Positions 8,941-17,355 are shown, counted from the first letter of the stretch. The stretch is 64,000 bases of DNA from Actinomadura flavalba DSM 45200 (GCF_000374305.1 NZ_KB894093.1:806001-870000); one strand, 5' to 3'. The notes: generated by a model from the sequence alone, not told the origin. Numbers and translations are program-made.

Positions 8941-9288
8941 CTTCCCATGCCGGGTCGTGCGGAGCCCGGCCCGGCTCCGCACGCCCTCATCACCGGTGGT
9001 GGTCCGCTCGTCCGCCCGCTCCCCCCGGAGCCGTGACCGCGCGGTACCACCGATGACGTCTCTGGTCGCCCGAACATGCGTGCGGCGTCGTCCGCCGGGA
9101 TGGCGAAGCCGACGCCGACGCCGCCCCGGCGCACCCGGTGCCGGCGACCGGGCTCGTCCGGAAGGCGAACCGTGGCCCGAGATTCATGCGGCGTGCTCCT
9201 CCCAGGCCACGGGGACGTTGGACAGGACGCCCCTCCCGCGACCTCACGGCCCGGGAGGCGCCCTGTGTCCACCACCCCACCCCACCCA

Positions 9289-9306
9289 CCTGAAAGAAAC
9301 CTGAAC
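9289..9306 (+). promoter_or_regulatory. Candidate OmpR-family operator, distal copy
   Basis: CCTGAAAGAAACCTGAAC contains two CCTGAA half-sites exactly 11 bp apart, the spacing used by OmpR/PhoB-type regulators. An inverted copy matching 17 of 18 bases lies at 9602-9619. Confidence 0.45.
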
Positions 9307-9353
9307 GCCCGCACAACCTTCCCCGAGAGCCCCACGCCCAGGACCCCGCAACC

Positions 9354-9490
9354 GTTATCCACAGGCCAAGGCCGAAGCCTCCCTGCAAGCCCCCAACGCG
9401 AAAGAATGAAATCAAGGGGGTCCCCAGACGGGTTGCGAACCCCTTCTTCGTGCTGCCTCCGAGCCAGGTGAAAAAAGTTATCCACAGGCC
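9354..9490 (+). repeat. 14-bp direct repeat containing perfect DnaA-box-like nonamers
   Basis: GTTATCCACAGGCC occurs at 9354-9367 and again at 9477-9490, 123 bp apart. Each copy contains TTATCCACA, identical to the classical DnaA-box consensus. Two copies do not make an origin, and no dnaA or dnaN gene is near. Confidence 0.6.
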
Positions 9491-9601
9491 CGGGTTCCGG
9501 ATTTCGCAAGGGTGCTCGGAGGAGCAGGATCGGGGGTGCCGGACGCGGGAGTGTCCGGGGCAGGCGTCGGCGGGGAGGGGTCCGGGCATGTTGCAGGAGA
9601 T

Positions 9602-9619
9602 GTTCAGCTTTCTTTCAGG
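9602..9619 (-). promoter_or_regulatory. Candidate OmpR-family operator, proximal copy
   Basis: GTTCAGCTTTCTTTCAGG is the inverted copy of the 9289-9306 element with one mismatch. It keeps 11-bp periodicity and ends 42 nt before the response-regulator GTG. Placement suggests autoregulation. Confidence 0.45.
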
Positions 9620-9661
9620 CAGAGGTGGCAGCCTCGGCGCGAACGGGGTGAGGGGGAAGGC

Positions 9662-10396
9662 GTGGCCGATACGACGGGCGCGGGCATGGGCGACGGGCGT
9701 GCTGCGGAGGCGCGGCTCCTCGTCGTCGAGGACGAGCCCAACATCCGCGAGCTGCTCGCGGGCAGCCTGCGCTTCACCGGCTTCGACGTGCTCACCGCCA
9801 CCAACGGCGCCGACGCCGTCCAGGCGGCCCGCCGGCACCGGCCCGACCTCATCGTCCTCGACGTCATGCTGCCCGACATCGACGGCTTCGACGTCGCGCG
9901 GCGGCTCCGCTCCGGCGGCGACCACACGCCGGTCCTGTTCCTCACCGCCCGCGACGCCGTCCAGGACCGCATCAAGGGCCTCACGATCGGCGGCGACGAC
10001 TACGTCACCAAGCCGTTCAGCCTCGAAGAGGTCATCGCCCGCATCCGCGCCGTGCTGCGGCGCTTCCGCGGCGGCTCCACCGAGCCCACGCCCCGCATGG
10101 TCTTCGCCGACATCGAACTCGACGAAGACTCGCACGAGGTCTGGCGCGGCGGTTCGGTCATCCAGCTCTCCCCCACCGAGTTCAAGCTGCTGCGGTACTT
10201 CATGGCCAACGCCGGACGCGTCCTGTCCAAGGCGCAGATCCTCGATCACGTCTGGAACTACGACTTCCAGGGCGACGCCGGCATCGTCGAGTCCTACGTC
10301 TCGGCGTTGCGGCGCAAGGTCGACAACGTCGAGCCGCGGCTCATCCACACCCTGCGCGGCGTCGGTTACGTCCTGCGCGAGCCCCCGGCCGGATGA
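9662..10396 (+). CDS. Two-component response regulator, OmpR family
   Basis: 244 aa. Receiver domain (about residues 18-130) with acidic pocket VVEDE (Glu23, Asp24, Glu25), phospho-acceptor Asp67 in LIVLDVMLPD and switch Lys in VTKPFS. The C-terminal winged helix (about 150-240) has the OmpR pattern LSPTEFKLLRYF and RGVGYVLRE. It resembles the actinobacterial MprA/TcrA/TrcR group. GTG 9662 is chosen because GAGGGGGAAGG precedes it; ATGA overlap links it to the kinase gene. Two CCTGAA-type direct-repeat elements upstream are plausible binding sites. Confidence 0.92.
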   Translation: MADTTGAGMGDGRAAEARLLVVEDEPNIRELLAGSLRFTGFDVLTATNGADAVQAARRHRPDLIVLDVMLPDIDGFDVARRLRSGGDHTPVLFLTARDAVQDRIKGLTIGGDDYVTKPFSLEEVIARIRAVLRRFRGGSTEPTPRMVFADIELDEDSHEVWRGGSVIQLSPTEFKLLRYFMANAGRVLSKAQILDHVWNYDFQGDAGIVESYVSALRRKVDNVEPRLIHTLRGVGYVLREPPAG

Positions 10397-11832
10397 GCCT
10401 GCGCGGCCTCGCCGGGCGCACCTCGCTGCGGGTGCGGCTGATCGCCGGCGTCCTCGTCCTGGTGACGCTCGGGCTCACGCTCATGGGGTCGGCGGGCGCG
10501 GGAGTCCTGCGCACCTACCTCGTGGGCCGTGCCGACGCCACCCTGCACGACACGGTGCCGCGCGCGGCCAAGCAGGTCGTCCCGCAGCTCGGCACGCAGG
10601 ACGACCGCGTCTACGTGAACCTGCCGAGCGAGATGTACGTGCAGGTGCACAGCCCCGGCGGGCGGCTCCGCACCGGCGATCCGCCGCCGTTCAACACGCC
10701 GGGCCGCCCGGTGCTGAGCGACGCCGAGGTCCGCCGCGCGGCCGAGCCCTTCACCGTGTCGGGCACGGCCGGAAACCCGTGGCGGGCGCTGGCCGAGCCC
10801 CTGCCGGACGGCAGCGTCCTGGTCCTCGCGATGAGCCTGGAGGAGGTGGAGCGAACGGTCGGGCGGCTGATCGGCATCGACGTCATCGTCGGGCTGCTCG
10901 TGGTCGTGGCGATCACCGTCCTCGGCGTGTGGGTGGTGGGCGCGAGCCTGCGTCCGCTCCGCGAGATCGAGGGGACGGCGGGCGCCATCGCGGCGGGCGA
11001 CCTGTCGCGCCGCGTCCCCGACACCGATCCGCGCACGGAGGTGGGCAGGCTCGGCTACGCCCTGAACGGCATGCTGAGCCAGATCGAGGCGGCGTTCGAG
11101 GCGCGCGCGGTGTCGGAGGCGTCGGCGCGCCGGTCGGAGGAGCGGATGCGCCGGTTCGTCGCCGACGCGGGCCATGAGCTGCGCACCCCGCTGACCGCGA
11201 TCCGCGGCTTCGCCGAGCTGTACCGGCAGGGCGCGGCGTCCTCTCCGGAGGAGGTCGCCCGGCTGCTGGGCCGCATCGAGGAGACGGCCGCGCGGATGGG
11301 CCTGCTCGTCGAGGACCTGCTGCTGCTGGCCCGGCTCGATCGGCAGCGGCCGATCGAGCTGCGCCCGGTCGACCTGCTGGCGGTCGCGGCCGACTCGGTC
11401 CGCGAGGCCCGCGTCGTCGCGCCGGACCGTTCGATCGACCTGTCGGTGGACGGCAGCACGGCCTACGGCGTCCTCGGTGACGAACCGCGCCTCCGCCAGG
11501 TCCTCGGCAACCTGCTGGCCAACGCGATCACCCACACGCCCGACGACACGGGAATCGAGGTGCGGCTCCGGCCCGGCTCCCTGAACGGCGTTCCCGCAGC
11601 GGTCTGCGAGGTCACCGACGAGGGCCCCGGCCTCCATCCCGACCAGCGCGACCGCGTCTTCGAGCGCTTCTACCGCGCCGACCCGTCCCGCAGCCCCGAG
11701 AACGGCGACACCGGCACCGGCCTCGGCCTGTCCATCGTCGCGGCCCTGGTGGCCGCCCACCACGGCCGCGTAGAAGTCGACTCGACCCCGGGCGAGGGCG
11801 CCACCTTCCGCGTCCTCCTCCCCCTCGACTGA
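10393..11832 (+). CDS. Sensor histidine kinase of the two-component pair
   Basis: 479 aa. A first membrane segment lies at about residues 17-37, followed by a ~120-residue extracytoplasmic sensor with no recognised fold and a second segment at about 160-182. A HAMP domain, HisKA with His261 in ADAGHELRTPL, and a HATPase domain with N box (LGNLLANAITH) and G boxes (DEGPGL, GTGLGLSIV) follow. The architecture matches actinobacterial MprB/TrcS-type kinases. The ATG overlaps the regulator's stop codon, so the pair is co-translated. The signal is unknown; a periplasm-exposed sensor suggests an envelope stimulus. Confidence 0.92.
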   Translation: MSLRGLAGRTSLRVRLIAGVLVLVTLGLTLMGSAGAGVLRTYLVGRADATLHDTVPRAAKQVVPQLGTQDDRVYVNLPSEMYVQVHSPGGRLRTGDPPPFNTPGRPVLSDAEVRRAAEPFTVSGTAGNPWRALAEPLPDGSVLVLAMSLEEVERTVGRLIGIDVIVGLLVVVAITVLGVWVVGASLRPLREIEGTAGAIAAGDLSRRVPDTDPRTEVGRLGYALNGMLSQIEAAFEARAVSEASARRSEERMRRFVADAGHELRTPLTAIRGFAELYRQGAASSPEEVARLLGRIEETAARMGLLVEDLLLLARLDRQRPIELRPVDLLAVAADSVREARVVAPDRSIDLSVDGSTAYGVLGDEPRLRQVLGNLLANAITHTPDDTGIEVRLRPGSLNGVPAAVCEVTDEGPGLHPDQRDRVFERFYRADPSRSPENGDTGTGLGLSIVAALVAAHHGRVEVDSTPGEGATFRVLLPLD

Positions 11833-12125
11833 CCCACCGCGACGCGGCTGAGCACCAAGGAACGCCGCGACGCGGACACCGACGACCCCGGGGCATCGGC
11901 CGACCGTCACGAAGGAACACCTCGGGCGGCCCGTGAACGGGCCACAAGCACGGCGTCCCGCACGCGGGCATCGCCTGCCGGGGCGGTCACCGTCAACCAG
12001 ACGCGTCAGCGCCCAGGAGGCGAAAGACAACGTGGCGCGACTCCCCCGCCGACGGGAAAGGCCACCGCGCGACAGCGGGCGCGACGAACGCCCCCATAAC
12101 TCGGCCGCACAACCACCCGCCCGGC

Positions 12126-12165
12126 ACCGAGCAACGCGCAACGAGACCGAGCAACGCGCAACGAG
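12126..12165 (+). repeat. Perfect 20-bp tandem duplication
   Basis: ACCGAGCAACGCGCAACGAG is present twice with no spacer (12126-12145 and 12146-12165). Confidence 0.9.
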
Positions 12166-12358
12166 CGGGCAAACACGGGCGCCAAGCGACGAGAGGCGAG
12201 TACACCCGTCGTGCACCGGGCGGCGGGCAGTGAATGCGGCCGCCGCGCGGCGGGCGGCGAATGCGCGCGTCGGACACCGGGCGACAGACGCCGGACGCGG
12301 GCACGGGACGCGGGCACCGGAGCTGGGCGCTGGAGCTGGGCGCTGAAGCCGGGCGGCA

Positions 12359-12406
12359 GGCGGCGGATTAGGGCGGCGGATTAGGGCGGCGGATTAGGGC
12401 GGCGGA
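12359..12406 (+). repeat. 13-bp tandem repeat, three full copies plus a partial
   Basis: The unit GGCGGCGGATTAG is repeated perfectly at 12359-12371, 12372-12384 and 12385-12397, then continues partially. Unit length is not a multiple of three, which argues against coding. Confidence 0.9.
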
Positions 12407-12525
12407 CGCGGAGCGACGGTCTACGGACGCCGGGGCGGCGAGCGGCGGGCGGCGGGCGGCGGACCGAGTACCGGGCGCGGGTGGCGGACCGAGCGGCGGG
12501 TGCGGGTGGGGTGGGGGGGAATGGT

Positions 12526-12555
12526 GAAGCCCCCGTTCTGGGGGACGGGGGCTTC
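12526..12555 (-). terminator. 11-bp hairpin downstream of the secreted propeller-like gene
   Basis: Arms 12526-12536 (GAAGCCCCCGT) and 12545-12555 pair perfectly, 8 bp beyond the stop of the leftward gene. Confidence 0.6.
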
Positions 12556-12563
12556 GGGGAGGG

Positions 12564-13634
12564 TTAGCTGTTGTATTCGATGAAGGGGACGCGTTTTTGG
12601 CCCGTGGAGGTGGTGCCGACGCTGGCGATGCCGGTGGTGCCGGGGCGGGGGTCGGCGTCCGCGATCGTTACCGTGCCGGTGCGGGCCGGGCCGGAGACGG
12701 TCGTCCAGGTGCTGCCGTTGTAGTGGTGGTACGTCGACTTGCCCGCGGACGCGGCGGGCGTCACGATCGCGCCGCCCTTGCCGTCGGACGCCAGGCCGAT
12801 CGGGATGGCCGTGCCGGGGGTGTTGACGGTCTTCCACGCCTTGCCGTCGTAGCGGAGCAGCGCGTTGGTCGTCTGCGCGTTCTGCCGGGCGCGGAGCACG
12901 TACACGTTCGTGGGCGAGACGGCGACGATGCGGGTGAGCACGGCGCGGGTCGCCGGGACGCCCATCGCGCCCGGCACCGGGATCTGCTTCCACGCCGTGC
13001 CGTTGAAGTGCAGCACGATGCCGGTGACGGTGCTGCCGTTCGTGGTCGTGCCCGCGATCCACACGTCGTTCTTGGCGCGCACGTCCACCGCGACGATCGA
13101 CGTGGACGCGGGCAGCGTCGGCTTGGCGTCCACCCAGGCCGTGCCGCTCCAGCGCAGCACCGACGCGGGCCCGCCCGAGCCGACGTCGACGCCGGAGACG
13201 GAGTAGGCGGTGCCGTCGGGCGCGGCGGCGACCTGCGTCGGCAGCCCGACCATCGGGTAGCTCACCGAGGCCCACTTGGTGCCGTTCCAGTAGATCGCGG
13301 CGGGCCCGGTGAGGCTGTACCCGACGACCCACGCACGGCCGGCGCTCGCGACGGCCACGTCCGACGGGACGAACCCGATCGGGCTGTTCTGCGCGACCCA
13401 CGCCGAGCCGTTCCAGCGGACGAGGTGCGCCTTCGGTGACCAGAGGGCGCCGCTCGACCCGACCGCCAGACCGGCGTTCTTGTCCGCGAAGTCGACCCGG
13501 TCGAGGCTGCCGTCGTAGTTCAGCGCCGTGCTGGCGATGTTGCGCCAGCTCGCCGCGGAGGCGGGGGGCGCGGCGAGCACCCCGGCGCCGAGCGCGAGGG
13601 CCGTCGTCCCGGCCAGCACCGCGTTCCTTCTCAT
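12564..13634 (-). CDS. Secreted protein with beta-propeller-like repeats, unknown function
   Basis: 356 aa. Sec signal peptide: MRRN start, hydrophobic LAGTTALALGAGVLA, cleavage after ASA (about residue 27). The mature part repeats a motif of the form W-N-G-[ST]-x-W (RWNGSAWVAQ, YWNGTKWASV, RWSGTAWVDA, HFNGTAWKQI, RYDGKAWKTV, HYNGSTWTTV) about every 40-50 residues, six or seven times, as in beta-propellers. No catalytic residues are obvious. ATG 13634 has GGGAGACGACAT upstream. A TetR-type palindrome lies 51-66 bp upstream. The role is unknown; an extracellular binding protein is an inference. Confidence 0.75.
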   Translation of the reverse strand: MRRNAVLAGTTALALGAGVLAAPPASAASWRNIASTALNYDGSLDRVDFADKNAGLAVGSSGALWSPKAHLVRWNGSAWVAQNSPIGFVPSDVAVASAGRAWVVGYSLTGPAAIYWNGTKWASVSYPMVGLPTQVAAAPDGTAYSVSGVDVGSGGPASVLRWSGTAWVDAKPTLPASTSIVAVDVRAKNDVWIAGTTTNGSTVTGIVLHFNGTAWKQIPVPGAMGVPATRAVLTRIVAVSPTNVYVLRARQNAQTTNALLRYDGKAWKTVNTPGTAIPIGLASDGKGGAIVTPAASAGKSTYHHYNGSTWTTVSGPARTGTVTIADADPRPGTTGIASVGTTSTGQKRVPFIEYNS

Positions 13635-13684
13635 ATGTCGTCTCCCAAGATCCGATCCCGACGGCACCAAAGAGTACGGGATGA

Positions 13685-13700
13685 CTTACCGCACGGTAAG
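13685..13700. promoter_or_regulatory. Palindromic operator-like site (CTTACCG-CA-CGGTAAG)
   Basis: Seven-base arms are perfectly inverted around 2 bp. The site sits 51-66 bp upstream of the secreted protein's start and resembles TetR-family operators. Confidence 0.5.
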
Positions 13701-13719
13701 AGGGAGCTTCCAGGACAGC

Positions 13720-13754
13720 GGAACGCCCGGAGGCACGCGGCCTCCGGGCGTTCC
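13720..13754 (-). terminator. 15-bp perfect hairpin after the enoyl-CoA hydratase gene
   Basis: Arms 13720-13734 and 13740-13754 (GGAACGCCCGGAGGC and complement) with a 5-nt loop, located 12 bp beyond the hydratase stop. Confidence 0.7.
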
Positions 13755-13765
13755 ACGGGGTGGTC

Positions 13766-14530
13766 CTACTCGCCCTTCCAGACGGGCTTGCGCTTCTCCG
13801 CGAAGGCGGCGGGGCCCTCCATCGCGTCGGCGGAGCCGAAGACGGGCATGACGATGTCGCCCTGCTTCGCCCACGCCTCGTCGGACGACCAGTCGGCCGA
13901 CTCCACGATGATCTTCTTGGTGGCCGCGAGCGCCAGCGGCGCGTTCTCGGCGACCTTGAGGGCCAGTTCCTTCGCCGCGGCGAGCGCGCCGCCGGCGTCG
14001 GTGAGCCGGTTGACGAAGCCCAGCTCGGCCATCCGCTCGGCCGGGTACTTCTCGCCGGTCAGCGCGACTTCCATGGCGATGTGGTACGGGATGCGCTGCG
14101 GCAGCCGCAGCAGCCCGCCCCCGGCGGCGACGAGGCCGCGCTTGGGCTCGGGCAGCCCGAACAGCGCCTCGCGCGACGCCACGACCATGTCGCACGCCAG
14201 CGCGACCTCGCAGCCACCGGCGAGCGCGTAGCCCTCGACGGCCGCGATGAGCGGCTTGGCGGACGGGCGCTCGACGATCCCGGCGAACCCGCGGCCCTCG
14301 ATGATCGGGTTGTCGCCCGTCAGGAAGCCCTTGAGGTCCATGCCGGCGCAGAACGTGCCGCCGGCGCCGGTGAGGACGCCGATGGACAGGTCCTTGCGGG
14401 AGTCCAGCTCGTCCATCGCCGCCGCGATCCCCTGGGCCACCGCGCCGTTGACGGCGTTGCGGGCCTCGGGCCGGTTGATCGTGATGACGAGGACGGCGCC
14501 GTCTTCCTCGGTGAGAACAGCGTCGGACAT
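13766..14530 (-). CDS. Enoyl-CoA hydratase/isomerase (crotonase family)
   Basis: 254 aa. Crotonase fold with oxyanion-hole motifs FCAGMDLKGF (about residues 60-69) and EGYALAGGCEVALACD (about 100-115). The catalytic-Glu region LPEPKRGLVAAGG keeps the acidic residue. It would hydrate 2-enoyl-CoA or isomerise acyl-CoA in fatty-acid or branched-acid degradation. The start lies 8 nt after the stop of the upstream short-chain dehydrogenase, so the two form a beta-oxidation operon. A strong hairpin follows. Substrate chain length cannot be inferred. Confidence 0.9.
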   Translation of the reverse strand: MSDAVLTEEDGAVLVITINRPEARNAVNGAVAQGIAAAMDELDSRKDLSIGVLTGAGGTFCAGMDLKGFLTGDNPIIEGRGFAGIVERPSAKPLIAAVEGYALAGGCEVALACDMVVASREALFGLPEPKRGLVAAGGGLLRLPQRIPYHIAMEVALTGEKYPAERMAELGFVNRLTDAGGALAAAKELALKVAENAPLALAATKKIIVESADWSSDEAWAKQGDIVMPVFGSADAMEGPAAFAEKRKPVWKGE

Positions 14531-14538
14531 TCAGTTCC

Positions 14539-15312
14539 TCACTTCGGCTGGAAGCGGATGCCGCCGTCGAACCGGACGGTCTCGCCGTTCATGTAGTCGT
14601 TCTCGATGAGCGACTTGACCAGGTGCGCGAACTCGGACGCCTTGCCCATGCGCTTGGGGAACGGCACCGGCGCGGCCAGCTTGGCCTTGAACTCCTCGGC
14701 GGCCTCGCCCTCACCGTAGATGGGGGTGTCGATGATGCCGGGGCAGACGGTGTTGACGCGGACGCCGATGGCGGCCAGGTCGCGCGCGGCCGGCAGGGTC
14801 ATGCCGACGATGCCGCCCTTGGACGCGGAGTAGGCGATCTGCCCGGTCTGGCCTTCGAGGGCCGCGACGGACGCGGTGTTGATGACGACGCCGCGCAGGC
14901 CGTCGGCGTCGGCGGGCTCGGTCTGGCCGATGGCCGCGGCGCCGATGCGCAGGAGGTTGAAGGTGCCGATCAGGTTGATCTGCACGACCTTCTCGAAGGT
15001 CGCCAGGTCGTGCGGGGTGCCGTCGCGGCCGACGGTGCGGGACGCCCAGCCGATGCCGGCGCTGTTGACGACGACGCGCAGCGGCACGCCGGTGTCGACG
15101 GCGGCCTGGACGGCGGCCTGCACCTGCGTCTCGTCGGAGACGTCGGTCTTGACGAACACGCCGCCGATCTCGTCGGCGAGGGCCTTGCCCTTGTCCTCGT
15201 TGAGGTCGGCGACGACTACCTTGGCGCCGTCTGCGGCGAGGGCGCGGGCGGTGGCCTCGCCGAGGCCGCTCGCACCACCGGAGACGACGGCGGAAACTCC
15301 GTTCAGGTCCAT
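14539..15312 (-). CDS. Short-chain dehydrogenase, 3-hydroxyacyl-CoA dehydrogenase type 2-like
   Basis: 257 aa. Rossmann motif SGGASGLGEATA near the N-terminus, NSAG motif, and catalytic Ser-Tyr-Lys in NTASVAALEGQTGQIAYSASKGG. The sequence resembles HSD10-type 3-hydroxyacyl-CoA dehydrogenases. It is upstream of the crotonase gene with an 8-nt gap, which supports a joint role in beta-oxidation: hydration followed by NAD-dependent oxidation. ATG 15312 is preceded by AAGGTG; the GTG at 15321 overlaps this RBS and is less likely. Confidence 0.9.
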   Translation of the reverse strand: MDLNGVSAVVSGGASGLGEATARALAADGAKVVVADLNEDKGKALADEIGGVFVKTDVSDETQVQAAVQAAVDTGVPLRVVVNSAGIGWASRTVGRDGTPHDLATFEKVVQINLIGTFNLLRIGAAAIGQTEPADADGLRGVVINTASVAALEGQTGQIAYSASKGGIVGMTLPAARDLAAIGVRVNTVCPGIIDTPIYGEGEAAEEFKAKLAAPVPFPKRMGKASEFAHLVKSLIENDYMNGETVRFDGGIRFQPK

Positions 15313-15428
15313 AAGCAGCACCTTACGTCAGGGACCGAATGTGGTTCGGGTGATGTTACCCACAAGTCACAATACGGGGATCGGCCGCCCTCGCCCGCAC
15401 CCGGGTCGCCCTTCGCGCGCGGCGCACC

Positions 15429-15475
15429 ATGACCTGCCCGAAACGTGCGCATTTTTCGGTTTTCCGGCAGGTCAT
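15429..15475 (-). terminator. Imperfect 15-bp hairpin between GH1 and SDR genes
   Basis: ATGACCTGCCCGAAA (15429-15443) pairs with TTTCCGGCAGGTCAT (15461-15475) with one mismatch, around a 17-nt loop. It starts 20 bp beyond the GH1 stop and probably terminates that transcript. Confidence 0.6.
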
Positions 15476-15494
15476 CGTGCTCGTTCCGCACAGA

Positions 15495-16832
15495 TCAGGG
15501 CGCCTTTCGGTAGGCGGCCGGCGGGGTGGGCGTCGTCCCGAAGCAGGTCGCGATCGGGTCCTCGATCGAGCACCACCCCGGCCTGCGCTTCGGCACGTAC
15601 CCCCGCTCGACGCCGCGATTCGCGATGACCGACCGGTACGCGGCCACGCCCTCGGTCGGGCGGCGCCGCAGCGACGGGTCGGTCCGCACGTCGACGGTGT
15701 AGAGGCCGAAGCGGGCCCGGTAACCGCCCCACTCGTAGTTGTCGGTGAGGCTCCAGTGGTTGTAGCCCATGACCTTCACGCCCTCGGCCATCGCGCGCTG
15801 CACCCAGTAGAGGTGGTCGCGCAGGTGGTCGGCGCGGGTGTAGCCGTCCGCACGCGGCTTGCCGTCGTCGGTCGGCATGCCGTTCTCGACGATGTACAGC
15901 GGCAGGCGCGGCAGCCGCCGCTGGTAGTTCTTGAGGACGTAGTAGAGCCCCTCCGGCTCGGGGTCGATGCGCCAGAACTCGCCCGTCAGCGAGTGGACGG
16001 CGGTCGGGTTCTCCAGATTCGCCCCGTAGTAGTAGTCGACGCCGATGAAGTCGATCTTGTCGGTGATCTGGTTGAACAGCGCCGCGTCGAACAGCCCGTT
16101 CAGGACGCTGCCGTAGGCGACGTTGCTCGTCACCATCGCGCCCGGATCGACGCGGTGGATCATGTCGTAGGCGCTGCGGTGCGTCCGGCGCAGCGCCTCG
16201 CGCATGGTGGCGAACTGCCCGAGGTTCATCGGCCGGTACGTCAGCTCGCGGTAGAGGTACTGGCTCGCCTCGTTGAACGTCACCCACAGCACGCCCTGGC
16301 CCTTGTACCGCTCGACGAGGAACCGGGCGTTGCGCAGCCAGTCGTCGGACGTGCGCGGGTTGTCCCACGCGCCCTGGTCGGCGACCCAGCCGGGGTAGAC
16401 CCAGTGGTCGAGCGTCAGCATGGGCCGCATCCCGGCCGCGCGGACGCGCCGGACGAGGTCGTCGTAGTAGGCCAGTTCGCGCGCGTCCCGCACCCCGCGC
16501 CGGGGTTCGACGCGCGCCCATTCGATCGAGGTGCGGAAGACGTTGACGCCGAGCCCGCGCGCCAGTTCGACGTCGCCGGGATAGCGGTGCCGGAAGTCGA
16601 CGGAGGTTCCGTAGGGGTCTTTGATGCCGCCGGTGCCGCGCCGGGCGTACCGGGCCCAGTTGCTGTCCGGTGGGGACCCTTCGGACTGGAAGCCGCTGGT
16701 GGCGACGCCCCAGAGGAAGTTCGCGGGGAACCGGGCGACGGCGGGCGCCTGGGCGGCGGCGGGCGGCGCGACGAGTGCGGTGGCGAGCAGGAGCAGGACG
16801 GCGATGATCGCGGTGCGTGGCCGGGCGGTCAT
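15495..16832 (-). CDS. Secreted glycoside hydrolase family 1 beta-glucosidase-like enzyme
   Basis: 445 aa. Sec signal peptide with hydrophobic AIIAVLLLLATALVA and cleavage near AAA-QA (about residue 28). The GH1 catalytic pair is present: acid/base Glu in TFNEA (about residue 188) and nucleophile in YIVENGMP (about 312). FLWGVATSGFQSEG at the start of the mature domain and HWSLTDNYEW near the C-terminus are GH1 hallmarks. Secretion is less usual for GH1, which is often cytoplasmic. A CRP-like site (16867-16882) lies 35 bp upstream of the start, suggesting cAMP/CRP control. Aglycone and sugar specificity are unknown. Confidence 0.9.
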   Translation of the reverse strand: MTARPRTAIIAVLLLLATALVAPPAAAQAPAVARFPANFLWGVATSGFQSEGSPPDSNWARYARRGTGGIKDPYGTSVDFRHRYPGDVELARGLGVNVFRTSIEWARVEPRRGVRDARELAYYDDLVRRVRAAGMRPMLTLDHWVYPGWVADQGAWDNPRTSDDWLRNARFLVERYKGQGVLWVTFNEASQYLYRELTYRPMNLGQFATMREALRRTHRSAYDMIHRVDPGAMVTSNVAYGSVLNGLFDAALFNQITDKIDFIGVDYYYGANLENPTAVHSLTGEFWRIDPEPEGLYYVLKNYQRRLPRLPLYIVENGMPTDDGKPRADGYTRADHLRDHLYWVQRAMAEGVKVMGYNHWSLTDNYEWGGYRARFGLYTVDVRTDPSLRRRPTEGVAAYRSVIANRGVERGYVPKRRPGWCSIEDPIATCFGTTPTPPAAYRKAP

Positions 16833-16866
16833 TTCGGGCCTCCCTCGGCGGGACTCCGGACGTGCC

Positions 16867-16882
16867 AGTGACTTGGATCACA
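16867..16882. promoter_or_regulatory. CRP-like site upstream of GH1 gene
   Basis: AGTGACTTGGATCACA matches TGTGA-N6-TCACA in 9 of 10 positions. Confidence 0.55.
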
Positions 16883-17355
16883 AGTCCGGATGCGGCCGCT
16901 GTCAACCCCTCCGGCACCCTCGAACATCGAGCGAACCACACTTTCCCCGCCCCGGAATGTGGCGCGAACGACACATCGGGGGCGCGGGAAGGTCATCCTC
17001 AGACGCTTTGATCATGGGTCCGGTTCACCTCACCCACCGTCAATTCCGACAGAGGGGACACGGAACACGGGACGGGACGATCGAGCCGCCCGTGGTCCAC
17101 ATCACAGAAGAAGTGGCGAACCGTTCACACCGAACAGAATCCTTTTACGCAACGTAATCAGAAACGACGCATCACGGACCGGCCACGGGCGTCCACCCCG
17201 GTCAGTGAACACTTCGGCTCAGCCCGACGGCGCCGCGCCGAGCGGACCCCCGCACCGTCGACCACGCTCCGTGACGGCCCGCTCCCCGGCCCAACGCCGC
17301 CGGAAAACACTTCCGCACCCCCCGCCCGACGGTTTGCCACCATTTCGACTCCCGC

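Larger units (their letters stand above)
8941..9661. other. Long non-coding region upstream of the two-component system
   Basis: About 720 bp without a supported gene. Minus-strand frames through it look non-coding. It contains a GTTATCCACAGGCC direct repeat and two CCTGAA-type 11-bp-spaced repeats in inverted orientation, all listed separately, so it is probably a complex promoter region for the response regulator gene. Confidence 0.6.
11833..12563. other. Gene-poor low-complexity region with tandem repeats
   Basis: About 730 bp without a credible gene. It is dominated by degenerate GC-rich words (GGGCG, GACGCGGGC, GGAGCTGGGCGCT) and two clear tandem arrays, 12126-12165 and 12359-12406. The open plus and minus frames through it lack RBSs and encode only Arg/Ala/Pro-rich shadows. 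It may be decayed sequence or replication-slippage filler. Confidence 0.6.

Noticed and set aside
9354-9490. Chromosomal origin of replication
   Set aside because: Only two DnaA-box-like sites, with no dnaA, dnaN or AT-rich unwinding region nearby.
8691-9509. Minus-strand frames through the gap before the two-component genes
   Set aside because: No domain, no RBS, and they run over the hairpin and the repeats; treated as non-coding.
11933-12346. Plus-strand ORF in the repeat-rich gap
   Set aside because: Arg/Ala/Pro-rich with no RBS; contains the 20-bp tandem repeat as low-complexity sequence.
12359-12406. TTAGGG-like telomere repeat
   Set aside because: The TTAGGG word arises only from a 13-bp GC-rich unit; the array is short and internal.
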